A stretch of 64,000 nt of DNA from Sipunculus nudus (GCA_026874595.1 CM049309.1:55030079-55094078), one strand, 5' to 3'. Positions 1-14,580 are shown, counted from the first letter of the stretch. Numbers and translations: made by a program. Notes: generated by a model not told the origin, from the sequence alone.

Positions 1-699
1 ATAAATAATACAGATGACAATTATGAAATTATATCAATCAGGGCTTTAAGTAGACAAAAAATGGAGACGCGCAGATCAATAATTCAGAAGAGTTCCACGG
101 GATTCAGGATCCTCCCAAAGGGATCAGTCCCAAAGTGTGAAGGGTTCATGTTAAATCATATCGTATTCTTTAGTATATCTTACGTCATTATTCTTACGTA
201 ATTTTCAGATTATATATACAGTGATTGGTACAGGGTTAGCTGTTCCAGCCGGCTGGATGGCAGGGTGCATGTTTATTCAATTGACAACAGGGTGTGTCTT
301 ATAGGTATATAGACAGCTATGGTCATTGACTGGCTGACTGCCACAAGAGTCTGCAGTGCATGTGATTAATAGATGCAACTGCTAGAAATTCGCGCCACCA
401 ACAGCCCAGAGCCGAGCATTTCGAGCGTCAAGGACCCGTCCAGAACCCCCCCCCCCCCCCTACCCCGCGTTCCTTAGAAGCATTTTTCGATGATAATGAT
501 AACAAGGCCGACATGCATAATGCGAACCTGTGCATTGGGGTATACATAGGGTATATTTAATGCTTCTATGATAACATGCTTCATCATTATTGAAAAAGGT
601 ACTCAGTTTCTTTTCAAGTACATGTGTGACACTTACATGTACAAAGCAAGTACTAAACATTTTGAACCCGGGTACAAGCACCAATTAAGCAAACGTTAC
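1..699. other. Gene-free start of window
   Basis: No conserved frame, RNA or repeat apart from a C run at 446-460. Confidence 0.4.
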
Positions 700-729
700 T
701 CCTAAAAAACTGGCATGTATGTATACATC

Positions 730-1110
730 ACAAAAATGATTGTAGGTGGCACCACCAGTGTTACGTACGATAAAGCCATCAAAGATGTATGGAAATGCAA
801 ATTTTCAGACACATGCTTCAAACCACTCTTGAGCTAGGTACACAGATGCATGAAACAAAAAAAAAATTATAGTAGGTGGCGCCACAAATCTTTATCCAGG
901 ATGTACAGATATGCGTAATTGCATGCTGATAAATCAAATCACTCCTAAGATTTAAGCAGCGACTTACACTCTGCAAAAATCATTGTAGGTGGTGACACCA
1001 GTCTTGTGTACGAGAGAGTCATCAAAGATGCATTGACATGCCAAAATTTCAGACTGATACATCAATCTTCTTTTGAGTTGGGCCAACTCAGCTGACAAAG
1101 CTCAGCTGAG
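730..1110 (+). repeat. Degraded core repeats with GGTGGCGCCACC-like words
   Basis: Three units of about 115-135 bp, beginning GATTGTAGGTGGCACCACC (738), TATAGTAGGTGGCGCCAC (868) and CATTGTAGGTGGTGACACC (979). Each is followed by similar CATCAAAGATG/ATGCAAATTTTCAGAC-type text. Confidence 0.6.
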
Positions 1111-1704
1111 GAAGGCAGTTGCCGCCTAAGTCAATGGTGACCATAAGTGACAGGTGATAATACTGCACTCAGTGAACTCTTGACCTGTACCTGGCTGCAC
1201 TGACTGACCTCTTGACATAATGCATTATCTGATACAGTTTGTAGTTAGCCAAAGCTATATATGATACGGACTGGAACTTGGCCTGTCACCAAATCAGAAA
1301 TAGTGGGCAGTCTGCCAAGCTGTTTACAGATACAGACAAAATCTTGTCCTGTTGCCAAATAAGTTTACAAATACTGAAAGACTTTTGCTACAATGCTTTT
1401 TTTAATCCTGACATTTTCAAGAATTTTTTTATAAAAAAATGTTTAGAATAATAACAGATGTCAATTGAAAACCAAAATCAGAATGCAGAAATATTTTATA
1501 CATGGATTTATTTTACACATAATTCGGGTGTGTACAGCACTGCTTATATAACCACAGGATTCAGTCCGGCTACTAAAAAAAATCTACTAACTTTTTTTCC
1601 AAAGTATCTCACAGTCTCCTCATTGCTTATTCAGCCAAAAATCATTTAAGTAAACTTGAACAAAGGCCACCTATGAACCATGTCAGTATGCTTACTCGGC
1701 CAAA

Positions 1705-2345
1705 TGACTAAGTTCAAATTCCTGTAACTCGGCCACAATTCATCGAACCCTATACATTTGAACAAACTTGAGAGAGCTCATCTCTGGGATAATTTGAATG
1801 TTAAACAATTTTGCTGAATGATTTCGGAGAAGAATATTTTTAAAGGTTTTCTTGCTTTTGCCCGTGAAATATAAGTCGCTGCAGGTGGCGCCACATAAGC
1901 TCAATCCCACAACATTTGACATGTGACTGATTTCCGCAAAAGATTTGTTGATGAAAGCTCCAGCCATTTCGTAGATGGTATATTTAATATGCTTTTTTAA
2001 CCAAATGACTAAATTTAGCTTCCTGTAACTCGGCCAAAAATCACCGATCTGGAACCATTCGAACAAACTTGAGAGAGATTGTTTCTGGGACATATTTCAT
2101 GTAAAATATTGAACAATTTGGCTGGACAGTTTCGGAGAAGAAGATCTTTAAAATGTTTCTAGCCTTTTCCCTATAAAATATATATATGTCAACGAAGATA
2201 GCAAAAAATTTGCTTGATCCTACAGAGTTTTTCAGATAACTGATTTCTTTGTATAACATTTGGTGATGCTATAGCTCCTGCCGTTTTTGAGATATCATGA
2301 GCAAACGTTCAGACGCCGGACGCCGGACGACACCACACCGTCGCA
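1705..2345 (+). repeat. Two-unit core repeat, ~310 bp period
   Basis: CAAACTTGAGAGAG recurs at 1763 and 2065, followed by TCTGGGA, and TTTCGGAGAAGAA at 1822 and 2130. The right end GACGCCGGACGCCGGACG then TAACAGATTAGCTAA resembles the terminal arm of a mobile element. Confidence 0.6.
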
Positions 2346-3299
2346 TAAGCTAACAGATTAGCTAATAATGACGATGATGATAATAATAATCTATATGGTC
2401 GCACTGGATTTTTTGTCACGGAACTCCTCTATGGCCACGCCTCGGAAATGCGCGTATTGTTTTTGAACTTTCGCAGATGATGCAAAATGTGTGCTACGAG
2501 ATGAAGTCATTTTCCCTATTTATTCAGATATATTTGATGATATTTTTCGAAGGGATTTTCGCAGTGCAACTACGATTGTGAATAAGTTAAGGCAGAAATC
2601 AGTTTGTTAGTCTGATTCAAGCCCCCCCCCCCCCCCCGTGTTCTGATCGCGGTATGTGCCGCAGCTATTGAAAAGGGCAAACAGTCAATATAAGGTTTCC
2701 CTTTTTTAAAGTAAAAGTTACAAAAATTTCAATGCCGAAACAAAACATATACTAAGTGGCGAATTACCTTTCATAAATGTTCATACTCTAAAATGTGGAC
2801 GTATACAATGAAAGAAACGGACCCTGGTTTCTTTCTTTTTTGTTTATATCTTTACATTTTCTGAGACCCATAGAGTCAGACACTTCAAAATGTTCAGTTG
2901 TTTCTAGAGCAACAACAAACATAATTTGATTATGTTAATAAATTATTAATATGTGCATGGTAGGTATGTTTTGAAATAACCTTTTGTCTTGTCTTATTTT
3001 GAGGCATTGTCTGCATGGGCATTTTATCCCTATGGCCTGTGCACCAATATGTGCTGTTGTGTTATAAATTATTATTAAAACAAGTAAGCCCCTTATATAA
3101 TAGCGCCACCTTTCGTATCTGGGACGGAACTAAACTGGTCATCAAGTGCAAAATAATGAACAGGTAGGATAAGAATAGTAATAACAATTACAATAATGAT
3201 CATCATCAATATCGGATAGATCCGGGCAAAGCTATAAGAGCCTGAGGCATGCAAGTGCATATATATATATATGTGTGTGTGTGTGTTTGTGTGTGTAAA
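2346..3299. other. Gene-free stretch
   Basis: AT-rich; a C run near 2622 and a short AT/GT microsatellite at 3258-3295. No gene recognised. Confidence 0.4.
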
Positions 3300-3420
3300 A
3301 AGACTGCACGCAGTAGGAAGAGAATATTTATTTGATTCGCCAAAGGATCTATATAAACTAGTCCTTGAACACTTGAACATACACAGCAATTTGTCAGCAC
3401 TACCCCGGATGTAATGAAGT
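3300..3420. repeat. Dispersed repeat, copy 1
   Basis: Matches 4887-5011: GGAAGAGAATATTTATTTGA, then CAATTTGTCAGCACTACCCC and GGATGTAATGAAGTG occur in both in order. Both copies sit directly after an AT microsatellite. Confidence 0.75.
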
Positions 3421-4429
3421 GTTTTAGACGCACTGACAATGGAAAAATGTATAAAAGAGATATACACATGTACAGAGGAAATTACAGAAAATGACTTTGT
3501 ATACTGCATGAAATCTGAAAACAAATACGGAAACATGATAGAGTTGTACATCAGTGCATATTATCTGCTGTATATATATTGTCCTTAAACCTATATATAG
3601 GCCTACTGAAACCCCCTCAAATGATAGCGAAGTTGCGTAATACACCACCACGCATAACTATAACCTATATCTGTTTGAAATTTCTTAAATTCATAGGTTA
3701 TACGTGGAAATTTTAGGTATTTTCCTGTCTCTTCGAACATCATGTCTATAATAAGGTTTTCTTGAACAATACAGAACCGAAACGAAATGGCACATGGGTA
3801 AAAGAACATTAGCAACATGAAAGCCACATGATTTTGGTAAGTTTGTTTTAAATTCAACTGGCTTGTTATTCTGCATAACCAACTGACCTATTATGTATGA
3901 ACTAGTTGTATGAACATTTTTTTATGTTCAACTGGCTTCGTAAATGAACTTGTTTTTTTCCAACTTGTTTGTTAAATTAACTTTTATACTTTCAAATTAC
4001 TTGTTTTATACTAAAGTTGCTTGAGTTATACATTTTCTATGACTTTTAATTTGTTAAATATTTTTACAAGTGCAAGAATATGATTTCGTTTTTTTTTTTT
4101 CTCGATAAAAGTGAAAATGTCGGTTGGCGTCTCCTTTCATTTTAAAAAGAATCAAAAGAAAACATGAAAAATCACGTTTACCTGATTTCAGTTTAATATT
4201 TTGCTTTACTCAAGTCTGTAAAATATCCAAATGAAAATTGTAAATTTGTGCCTTATTGTAAAATTGTGTTATTTTAAGTAATAAACTATTTAATACCTAT
4301 TAATCTTGACTGCTAAAGGTTCCAATGTGAATAAGTTAACATAGCTTACACTTGAATAGTAATTAAATGCAACAAAAAAACTGAAGTCTCTATACAATTA
4401 ACACCCATACATACATCAGTATACCACCA

Positions 4430-4430
<1 letters not shown>

Positions 4431-4487
<57 letters not shown>
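4431..4487. repeat. (TA)n microsatellite
   Basis: Uninterrupted TA dinucleotides. Frames translated from it (Tyr-Ile runs) are not genes. Confidence 0.97.
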
Positions 4488-4494
<7 letters not shown>

Positions 4495-4785
4495 CTATAC
4501 ATACACTTGTTTGCAGCAGCTGAAGATGATCAGGTTGAGGTTTCATATACACGTATATTACAACCGTATAACGCGATTTTGCACTTGGTCACGTGCATCG
4601 TTTTAGCCTGTGCTGTCTCTGGCTGTGCCCGTCTTTATCTGTGTCATGCACTTTTGCATGGTCTGTGTCTAATTTGCCTGTGCGTTTTTGGTGTATAATT
4701 TTTGCAACTACAGTATGCGCTCATATCTTTTATTTTCGGTCCATATGACAAGTTGACACATATGTATAAGAAGGAGAACTAATTG

Positions 4786-4812
4786 TATATATATATATAC
4801 ATATATATATAC

Positions 4813-4882
<70 letters not shown>
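4786..4882. repeat. (TA)n microsatellite with TACA interruptions
   Basis: About 97 bases, with three TACATA interruptions at its left end. Confidence 0.97.
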
Positions 4883-4884
<2 letters not shown>

Positions 4885-4886
4885 AA

Positions 4887-5011
4887 AGGTTGCACGCAAT
4901 AGCCTTTGAGTTATGGAAGAGAATATTTATTTGATTCGCCCAGGGATCTATATAGAAGAGCCCTTGAACATACCAAGCAATTTGTCAGCACTACCCCGGA
5001 TGTAATGAAGT
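4887..5011. repeat. Dispersed repeat, copy 2
   Basis: Partner of 3300-3420, roughly 85 percent similar by eye. Confidence 0.75.
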
Positions 5012-6944
5012 GCAAATTGGTTGAATTTGCGCAGATTAAGACAAGTGCCCTGACAAAATGGATGGGGTTCGCAAAGTGAATGAGGCTAATTGACAGGGTG
5101 TTGTGTCTATCGCAGAGAGATCATTCTCCGCCATGTTTTCATATTTAACGTTCCATCCTTTTATTTCTTGTAGACATATTGCCGATTTGCGGATGAAAAT
5201 CGGTCCTCCCGAGTCGCCTCAAGTTTGCAGCAGACGACAGCTGTGCCGCCATGATAGATTGGCGGGAGCGGCCTGTTCACACCTCTCTTGTTTCTGCTTC
5301 TGTCTGTGTCCCCGACAGGTGTCCAAGTTCACAGTATCTAATTCATCCTCGTCCACATTAGATTCACTAAACACCAAGCCGGGCAATTTAAATACATCTA
5401 TAGAGCACGGCAATACCATGGATCAGGTATTCCTTCACATGGACAAAAATTAATTCTTTTTCCTTTCTTTAATTAAAGGTGTCAGTAGCGTCAATTTATC
5501 TACAAAGGGGAGGGGGGGGGGGGTAATCAAAGTTGGGCAACCTTTTTATAAATATATATATATGTGTGTGTTTATATATATATATATATATATATAATAT
5601 TATATATATATAATTGTAATAAAGAAATACAATTAATCTATTGCAATTTTTTTAATGGTATATCTATATAGAATGCTAGGAAAAAATTACCCGAGCCTAC
5701 ATTATACATGTATATGTCTCAGCTACGGCTGCATGGATCACACAGGAAATTTAGCAAATAATGCAAGTTTGTAACGGTTCAACATTTTTGCATCAAAGGT
5801 TAACCCGTGGTTCCATTGAATGCTTGGCTCAAGCCTGAAATGGCCCGATGTAAGACATCGTGCTGTCTCACATGCAGTAAATTTAAACATCATTTATGTA
5901 TGGTAATCAAAAATACCTTTAAAAATAATGTTTGTTCCTTTGGGTTTTAAGCTAACTTTCCAAGAAATTTAAGAAAAAAATCATAACTTTTTTTGATAAA
6001 TATGGTGACAGACAAACCATCCGACCATGCAGTCAAGTAACCAACCAACCAATGACTACAGTAAAATATATATATATATGCCTCCCGACGCCGACGAGCA
6101 CATGTATAAAAATGAGGCGGGATGATCTTCTTTGGTAAAATATATTTGTTATAAATAAATAAAAAGATGTGTGAATATCATACATACACGTTAATCTATA
6201 AGTGAAACTTTATTTTAGATGGTTAAACTGACCTGATTTTGTTTTGAGAATGACTTCAGTATATCTATAATGTATCTTCAGTGTAAATCTAACAAACCAT
6301 ATAAATAGAAAATCAAAGGGGAAATTCAAGAAACATTCGGATGAGAATTTGCGGGAGTAAGATAAACTGAGTAAGATTTGATTTGGACCAGGTTAATTCG
6401 CTCTATATATTTACGTTGCCTGTTGATGACTGTGAACGCGGTGTAGCATGCGCCCTCTCAAGAGATAAGTACCTATACATCTACATACGCTGAGATACAA
6501 GCCCGGCGGGGTCTCACTAAATAATAAATCAGGACGAGGCATTGTTCTTTTATTCTTCTCAACTGATGTAAGAACGATTGTTAGTCCGCACGCTGTATAA
6601 CCTGCCGCGAGCTCGTTTAGGGTGGGTCCTCGTACGGCGGTCCATCAGCCCGGCTGTCAGTCCGCGCTGTCAGGGAAAGTCCCCGGGACGTATCAAATTA
6701 TTCAATCCATAATTTACGTCAAATGTAATCTATTATGTAAAATATTTGAATGAAAGGAGGAAGCATGGTCTTATAAATGAGCTTAAATAACATTCAGTCA
6801 TGTTTCTTTCGCAGAAGTTCCGTACAAGAATTTTTTTACATACTTTATTATCAGCAGTCTTATACCACCGTGTATGCAAAGATAGTTTTGTTTGAATTTT
6901 CATGTATGTTTAACGTCTAAATAAGACTGAGTTCGTTGAGAGGC
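5012..6944. other. Gene-free stretch
   Basis: Contains a G run (5508-5523), TA/TG microsatellite (5553-5614) and two somewhat CG-rich patches (5170-5330, 6420-6690). Neither patch carries a recognisable exon. Confidence 0.4.
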
Positions 6945-7815
6945 TGAAGATACCACTTTACTCATCAGGTCATCACAGAGCCTGATATCATATGGTACTC
7001 GTCAAAGAGCCTACGTGAGTGGAAGATATACCCAGGTACCCATCACCGAGCCTGCGATGCTCATCACAGAGTCTGTGCTAGTGGAAGATACCATGGCACT
7101 CGTCACCAAGCCTGCTTAAGTGGAAGACACCGCGGTCCTTATCACAAGCTGGCTTAAGTGGAAGATACCACGGTACTCGTCATAGAGCCTGTCTATGTGG
7201 AAGATACCGGGGTACTCATCACAGAGGCTGTGTCAGAGGAAAATACCACGGTACTCATAACAAATCCGACTTAAGTGGAAGGTAGCGCGGTACTCATCAC
7301 AAAGCCTGCTTAAGTGGAAGATACCACGGTACTTATGAAAGATACCAAGATCTCATCACAGAACCTGTTTAAGTGGAAGTTAGCACGGTCCTCATCACAA
7401 TCACCGAGCCTGATGAAGTGGGAGATACCATGGTACTCATCACAATCACTGGGCCTGCTTTATTGGGAGATACCACGGTACTCATCACAATCACTGGGCC
7501 TGTTTAAATGGGAGATACCACGGTACTCATCACAGTGCCTACCTAAGTGGAAGATATCACGGTAATCATAACAGAATCTGACTCAACCGTAGATACCACG
7601 GTACTTGTCACACAGCTTTTCTCAATGGAAGATACAACCATTCTCGTCACAGAGGCTCTCTTAGTAGAAGATACTACAGAACACACGCTACTCGTCATAT
7701 AGAACCTGCCTCAGTGGAAGATACCAGAGTATTTTACTCGCAACGGAGCTCGTGTCAGTGGAAGGTACCATGGTTCTCATCACAAAGTCTACATAAGTGG
7801 AAAATACTACGCTCC
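6945..7815 (+). repeat. ~40-bp minisatellite (about 21 units)
   Basis: Imperfect units of CTGCTTAAGTGGAAGATACC then ACGGTACTCATCACAGAGC. Short frames across it are by-products. Confidence 0.9.
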
Positions 7816-10294
7816 CACAACAAGGCAGAGTTACCACTGTGAAAAAAAATGTCTATGCAACTATTGAAAACACAAGACGTGTTGATGGAGGGAGCGACGT
7901 CTGCCTGGGGCTGGGCGCGATGAGAACTTATTCTCCCCCGGCCCGCCATGTGCCTCGAGGCTTAATAACTCAAGCCACAACAACAGCAAGGACATGGCGT
8001 GGTGATAGCCGTCAAACCCCATGGGAAGTCAAACCTCTCTGCCCTTTTGGTAATTATATAAGCTAGATCAGTTCCTGTCTATGTGGCCACAAGGGTCACC
8101 GAAGGCTGTTCCGTGATTACTGCTGCTCTCGTGTCCGTAAGTTCTCGCGCAATGAGGTTCGAGTTCTCGCGGGGTTTGATTTACTGCACCTCTAGAAGTA
8201 CCGCGTGCCAGGCATATTTCGGGACATTTCTCAGTTCATCAGTCTTGATATCGGAGATTCCTGACCGCACCAGTGGGGTTTGGAAGTGAATTTATATTCG
8301 TTGGCTCTTATGTAGCAGACGGACCCGCAAAATCCAGGCACACGCTCTGCGTGGATGGTAAGGAGAACAGTTTGTTGAGGATGAAACCTTTTCTGGTTTC
8401 CTCTGCGGTTTGTCTTCCACAGATTAATTGTACATGAAAGACATGAAGTGTGCGCGGTACTTTACATATGACCATAATACCCGACGGGTCCTCCTATCCA
8501 TCACTCCGTAACAGGCAGACAAAATGGCCGCGGTCAGATTACTGCTTTCGGGAACGTCTATTAGCATCCTTGCAGTCACACCCATGATATACACCCTGAT
8601 TTTATTTGCTTCGTTTTCAATTTTTTTTTTATTTTGCCAGTCACGGCGTTACCTCCGCACGTGGAGTGCCCATAAATATCGTTGGACTGTCGGAAAAATT
8701 TTGCACATTTTCATCTCAGCCCTCGACTCAGTATTTCCGTATCAATCATGCAGAAACTAATGTCATTATTTCGGAAAAATGTTAATTATGAAATTCCGTG
8801 AAAGCAGTACATTCATCGCCCCATTAGGCTGAATCGCAAAAAAAGGACAAATAGGGATTTTCATCGTAACTGAGTATTTGCAAAACGGTGCACGATTTGT
8901 TTTCTCTTTAGGTGGTATTTATCTATATATAGCGATTATAAGTATTGATTTAATTTATGTTTGAAATTATATATAGAAACAAAGTGATTAACTCATCCGG
9001 AACAAAACGTATGATTTACACATAAATGTCGACATCTATGATGTAAATCTGATGTTACGGTTAAACTTATTTAATATTTCATCGATTACGTTAATAGTGC
9101 ATTTTTATCTTACACGTATTCATAATTTTAACCTATTGTCGCATTAAGACGAGATCAAACGTTCTGGTTAAGATTTGAAATTCACATCTAGGTTATTTAT
9201 ACAGAAAGTACATTGGTGTTTGTCCAGATTAAAGGCCAGCTACAGCATTGTATGTTTTGTCGTTTCATGGAATCGCTTAGGATAGAAACGCTTGCGCTAA
9301 GAAACATAAATTTGTGTCTGCGTTGGTATGTGTGTGGGGCATCTTATGGTATCAATATAGTCATGAAGCTGTAAGTTCTTTGTTGTAAGATCTAAAACTT
9401 GGTGGGTGTCAAGTAAAACAAAAAAACTTAATGAGAGCATTTTGTCATCTGTTTGTTGCATCCCGGGTACCAGTCGACCCCGTCACCACAGGACAAGGTT
9501 TTTAACGACAGCATGTGCACCAGAAATAAAAGAGCGACGGGACGTCCCGTGGATTCTTAGTGCGTGCTGTACAAGAACGTTCTGTTAACGTCAGTCTCCC
9601 GATGCGAGCGGGACCAGGAGTGTTGGTGAGAAGGGTGTTTTATATGCTGTATCAAGTATCTGCAGGTGCTTTCGGTGACTCCAGGCAAAGCATGGCCTAT
9701 ATATGTGACATAACGAGGTGGAAAGAAAGGCACAGCTTGACTCGTAATCTCCTGAGGAAGAGAGCCTGTCACATTTAATAGAGGCAGGGACACGTCTATA
9801 GGCCGCCCGCCACACTTGTACCAACCCCAAGGACTTATAGTCCCTATGCGGGCGCTGGCCGTTTATCCGACGTTAATGGCGGTAATATATCCATCATGAC
9901 GAATTAATCTCTACCCCATAGACATGTATACCGTCTCAACGACCCGGCCCAGAGTAACAAATCCATTCCATCAGATTTTTATGTACATAATAAATCCTAA
10001 TTAACATCTAATGACCGGTTCTGTCGGCTGGTTTGTGCATAGACATAAAAGAGAATTTAATATCTCACAGTATGATCGCGGAATATTATATATTTGTATA
10101 TTCCCATGTCTCTGTAACGTTATTTGTCGTTTATTAGCTGTTGCATCAGTTTTATTTTTATATCCACCGAATGACTATGTTTAAAAAGTTTCTTGGTCTA
10201 CGTCTTTAGAGCTTTACGTCATTACATGCATACGAAGATAACACCCATAACCCATGACCAGACAGATACACATTCAAACAAATCTTTTACGTGT
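7816..10294. other. Gene-free stretch
   Basis: Mixed composition. Several short frames (60-89 codons) have no family resemblance, conserved splice sites or codon bias that I can see. Confidence 0.4.
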
Positions 10295-10750
10295 TCGGGT
10301 TGGATATATACGACATGTATGCGTTCGGAATTTATATATACGCGTTCATATCAGATACGCATTCAGACTGGATATATACGCGCCCACATCGGATATATCA
10401 GATACACACGCTTTTAGATTGTTTGGATATATACGCGCTCATATCGGACATGTATGCGTTCAGATTTTATATTTACGCGTTCATATCAGTGCTGATGACG
10501 AAAAAACTGACGGTGGCGGCCTTTGCGGCTCTCTGCTTGGCTCTGTGGCATAGCGACTGTTGGCTCGCAGAACATGCTTAAGGAGCGCACAGGGCTGAGG
10601 TCTTGACCACAGCAACCTGTAGCTGCTCGACGAGCGTATACTTTCTTTGGCTTGGCTTGGCGTTCATATCAGATACGCGTTCAGACTGGATATATACGCG
10701 TCCATATCGAATATATTAGATACTTACACGTTCAGATTGGATGTATACGC
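10295..10750 (+). repeat. Degenerate TATATACGCG minisatellite with an insert
   Basis: Units such as GGATATATACGCGCTCATAT / CGGACATGTATGCGTTCAG, roughly 33 bp, at 10295-10490 and 10660-10750. They are split by about 165 bases of unrelated GC-richer sequence. Confidence 0.7.
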
Positions 10751-13679
10751 GCTAAGGGACACAGTTCAGTGGATAAGGCGTGTGATAAAACGCTTAGTCT
10801 CTTTGTAAGGACCCAGTCGCGATATATATAGAAGATGTCTAAAAACACACTGCGCAGAATAGTACTCACAAGACTCTGCTTATTAGAAATCCTTACCCAA
10901 CAGTTGACTTGGCTGCTGAATAAACCTGTGGTAAAGGCAAAAAATGTAGTAAAGAAGTAGATGTAATTCATTCAAGTATGTTGGATTAGAACTTTTTTCA
11001 AGGAAAATTACATGAATATGACTTTTTTTGCGGTCAGAACTGAACTATATGTGATATTTTCAGCAGTCGCATAGACAACGTTAATGCATTTTATTAAACT
11101 GTGACAAATTTTTATCGTTAAGTTTGACAGCTAATAAATCAGGTCCCGACCGTTCCACAATTCCAAACATAAAGAGGATTGTTTTGAATAGAAACGGCTC
11201 TGCATGGTGGAAGGTGGTCTAAACAATGCAAGCTTTGCCACCCATGGTAACAGGAGCTGTATATTAATGTCACGACACAAACATACACACCGACATACAC
11301 ACAAACTAACACACAGACCACCACTTGTGCCTTTATATCATACAGCTGTCTGACCACGTGGACCCCGTGTGGCGCTGTGTAAACGGGTTCCACCAGATGA
11401 ACGGTCAAATGAGATAGACACCACGTGTTAAACCATCCGCAAAACAGTTATCTACGGCTGTAAAAACAAAGTCTGCTTGTAATTATCTACATGATCACTC
11501 ACTCGTCGTGAGAGATAAGATCCAGTGACTGTCAATAAAATTAGGCTCGCGAAAGAATGCTCAATAATAGTCAATTACCGCAGCAAAAATTGCATTGTTT
11601 TACAAATATTATAAATCTTTGTCACTTTTGTGGATTTATGATACAGGAAATTTTCAGTCATGCGGCACTTGGATGTTAAAATATGTATTGCTGTATATAG
11701 AAATGAATTTTCTCACTTTATAACTGATACCTTTAAAGCCTGCTTACTGTGCGTACGTATTGATTAACTGTTGGTATAATTCCTGTTAAGAAAAAGTTCT
11801 TATATATAACGTTTCTTTGCTAGATATATAGGCTCGTAAAATGAACGTTGTTAGTTAATACGGTTAATACGTCAATGTTGACAAACATAAAACCATGTTA
11901 CATAAGCCGCGGTATATAGCCTGCATATGTGCGGCAGGTGAAATAATATACTCTATAGTAGCAAACCGCCCTCTGTAAAACCTTGGTTTGTCTGATAAGC
12001 GCCAGATGTCCTTGCTGATTTTTTTACGATTATTTTGGCGCCCCCATATGTTATAAACACGTGGCTGTAAACAAAAAGAAAAGCCTGTGGTGGCACTGGC
12101 GTTTTATGGACTAATTTTTACCAAAAAAAAATCAAGGAATTATCTTTAGTTAATAAACATCAGATATCGGAATAGGCCCCTTAAATGTTGGAATCAGTGC
12201 TTATTTTAAAAGAAATAACATGCACGAAAGACGAAATATATACACACACAATGTGTGTATATGAAATAAATATAGTTCAGTCCCTGTATGGTATAAATAT
12301 CTTTATATACGTATGTGAGATGCCCGCGATTCGCTCACACTGGATCCACTGACACTATATATACTCCGTGATGAATGTCTTTATCAATGTGTGGGGAAAC
12401 CCTAGATCCGCTGACAATTTATAAATACCGCCCCTGATAGCTCATGCAGCGTTAACTTGTTTTGCTCTGCATTGAAACATGGCATCTTCAATAGATGAGT
12501 CACGGACAATCCATGCATCTGTACATTTAACAGATATATAACTTACACAACAAGACTTAGAATTATATTCCAGGAAGGAATCAGATGCCAATTCAATATA
12601 CATGTATATGCGAAAACTGTCAAGGACGCATTATAAGTGAGTTTATAACAGCACAGTTATATGAACATTTAATAATTTAACTAAAATATGGTAATGAAAA
12701 TCAATTGAAACTTTCTTTTATTCTAAATTCACAGCGGTTTAACGGGTTGACTAGAATGAAGCCATATGTATAAAAGGATTATATTCTGTCCAAAACAACA
12801 CACAGAAATCATAAAAGTATAAGGTGTTACTTGTGGAATTGTAATCAAATATATTCAAGATGGACTAGTTTTCCAACTGACTCAAAAAATAATTATGCCA
12901 ATTTATTTTGTTTTAATTTATTTTATTTCCTTTGTATTTCACTAGTAAATAAATGCATGTGTTGCATGCACGTCACCAGCTCTAAATTATTCATTTAACT
13001 TCTTCCTGTAAATGTTGGGCAATATTTCAAATACACGTCCACAGTCAGACAAACAGCAAACCAAAAGTACCCGAGAAAAAAACTCAGCCATGAGCAGCTT
13101 GATCCTGCATGGCTGGCGGGGGATTACCGGCTCTCTGATCTACTTCCTGGAGTGCCTCCCAGAGGGGCTCGAGTCATCCAAGAAACGTGTGGCGGCCATC
13201 AGCAAACCAAGACAAACAATTCTATTATGCTTCCTTACAAACGTCTTACTCCCCTGGCTTCTCAGCTGCATTTCAAATGTATAACACGTTAATTGCATTT
13301 CAAAGCAGACCAAGCAAATACATGCACGCGCACACGGCATATATATATTCATGTCTATATGACATGGGGCGTAGATAGAGGTGTGCCTCAGGAGGCGATG
13401 CCCCCCCTCGCCACCCACCCACCCCCGACACCGATTGAGGAAAAAATTTTCCAATAACTAAATATCTGCTTAAAATTATAGTATGAAAGTAATTATATGA
13501 AATAACAAAATATGAAATAATCAGTCATGTTAACATGCATCAATTTTACTGACTGTGCACTTTAATCTATACAGTTATAAAAATTATACATATCTCAAAT
13601 TAATTCTCAACTCTCATAGGATAACTAAGAAAGTCAAGATATTGAATCTTTAAAAAATGTTACAAGGTAATTGAAGTTC
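10751..13679. other. Gene-free stretch
   Basis: A short hairpin ATATACACACA/TGTGTGTATAT lies near 12236-12260. No gene recognised. Confidence 0.4.
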
Positions 13680-13688
13680 TAGGCTGAT

Positions 13689-13758
13689 TCTCCCTCTCTC
13701 TCTCTCTCTCTCTGAATATATATGTATGTATGTAAATATATATATATATATACATATG

Positions 13759-13803
<45 letters not shown>
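13689..13803. repeat. (CT)n and (TA)n microsatellite cluster
   Basis: CT run followed by TATG/TATA repeats with TACATA interruptions; a C run follows at 13843-13859. Confidence 0.95.
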
Positions 13804-13809
<6 letters not shown>

Positions 13810-14429
13810 TTTGACCAGAGGGAATATATATACTGCACCCCCTCCCCCCCCCCCCCCCCATCCGTAAATCCTGCCTATACGCCCCTATATATACACGTAA
13901 AAAAACCTTTAAGTGTTCAAAAGTCATCTTCTTTACTCCCCTATAATCACATACTAGTATTTCTCGCTGTTTCGTACCTGGAAATATACGCCGTGCGTGG
14001 CACACGAGGACAAACGCACAACGCCTGCTCAACCAACAGATATGTTTTTTTTTTTAAATCACACGAGGAATAGTCGATATAACAGGAGTTAGACGCATGC
14101 GGCCGGGTGTGTGTGGGGTGTGTGTGTTTGTGTAAAGCCACACTGACCCTTCAATCTTTCGACATTTTCCTTTATGATTTTGCACCCGTTTGTTCCCGGA
14201 CATCCTCCGATGTGGGGTTCATGCAGATTTCCAGATGTATACAGCTAGTTCTTTGTCTGACGAATGTGATAATTTTCCAGTCCTTTCACACCCTCACCCC
14301 ACATTAGGTATACATTACGGTTAATGGCTAAACGGTACATCCTTACGCAAATACCATCATATAGACTTTTATACGTGTGTCATATAGCAGCATCCTCTGT
14401 CATCTATATACCCATCTATATGCATGAAC

Positions 14430-14431
14430 TC

Positions 14432-14502
<71 letters not shown>

Positions 14503-14529
14503 GTTTGTTAGACATAAACTATAAATATA

Positions 14530-14580
<51 letters not shown>
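14430..14580. repeat. (CT)n and (TA)n microsatellite cluster
   Basis: CT run to about 14464, TA run to about 14502, then a second TA run from 14532 to 14580. Confidence 0.95.

Noticed and set aside
189-192. An undescribed defence, toxin or operon-type system
   Set aside because: Nothing in the window has prokaryotic gene density, ribosome binding sites or clustered small frames. The position given is only a placeholder at the gene-free left end.
4431-4882. Tyr-Ile repeat open frames
   Set aside because: Translations of TA microsatellites. Similar frames at 13.7 and 15.1 kb were dismissed for the same reason.
8083-8760. Short frames in a moderately GC-rich region
   Set aside because: No family resemblance, no matching splice structure, lengths expected by chance.
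10752-10830. SINE head or tRNA-like sequence (CAGTGGATAAGGCGTG ... GGACCCAGTCGC)
   Set aside because: Weak A-box/B-box resemblance only, no second copy seen in the window.
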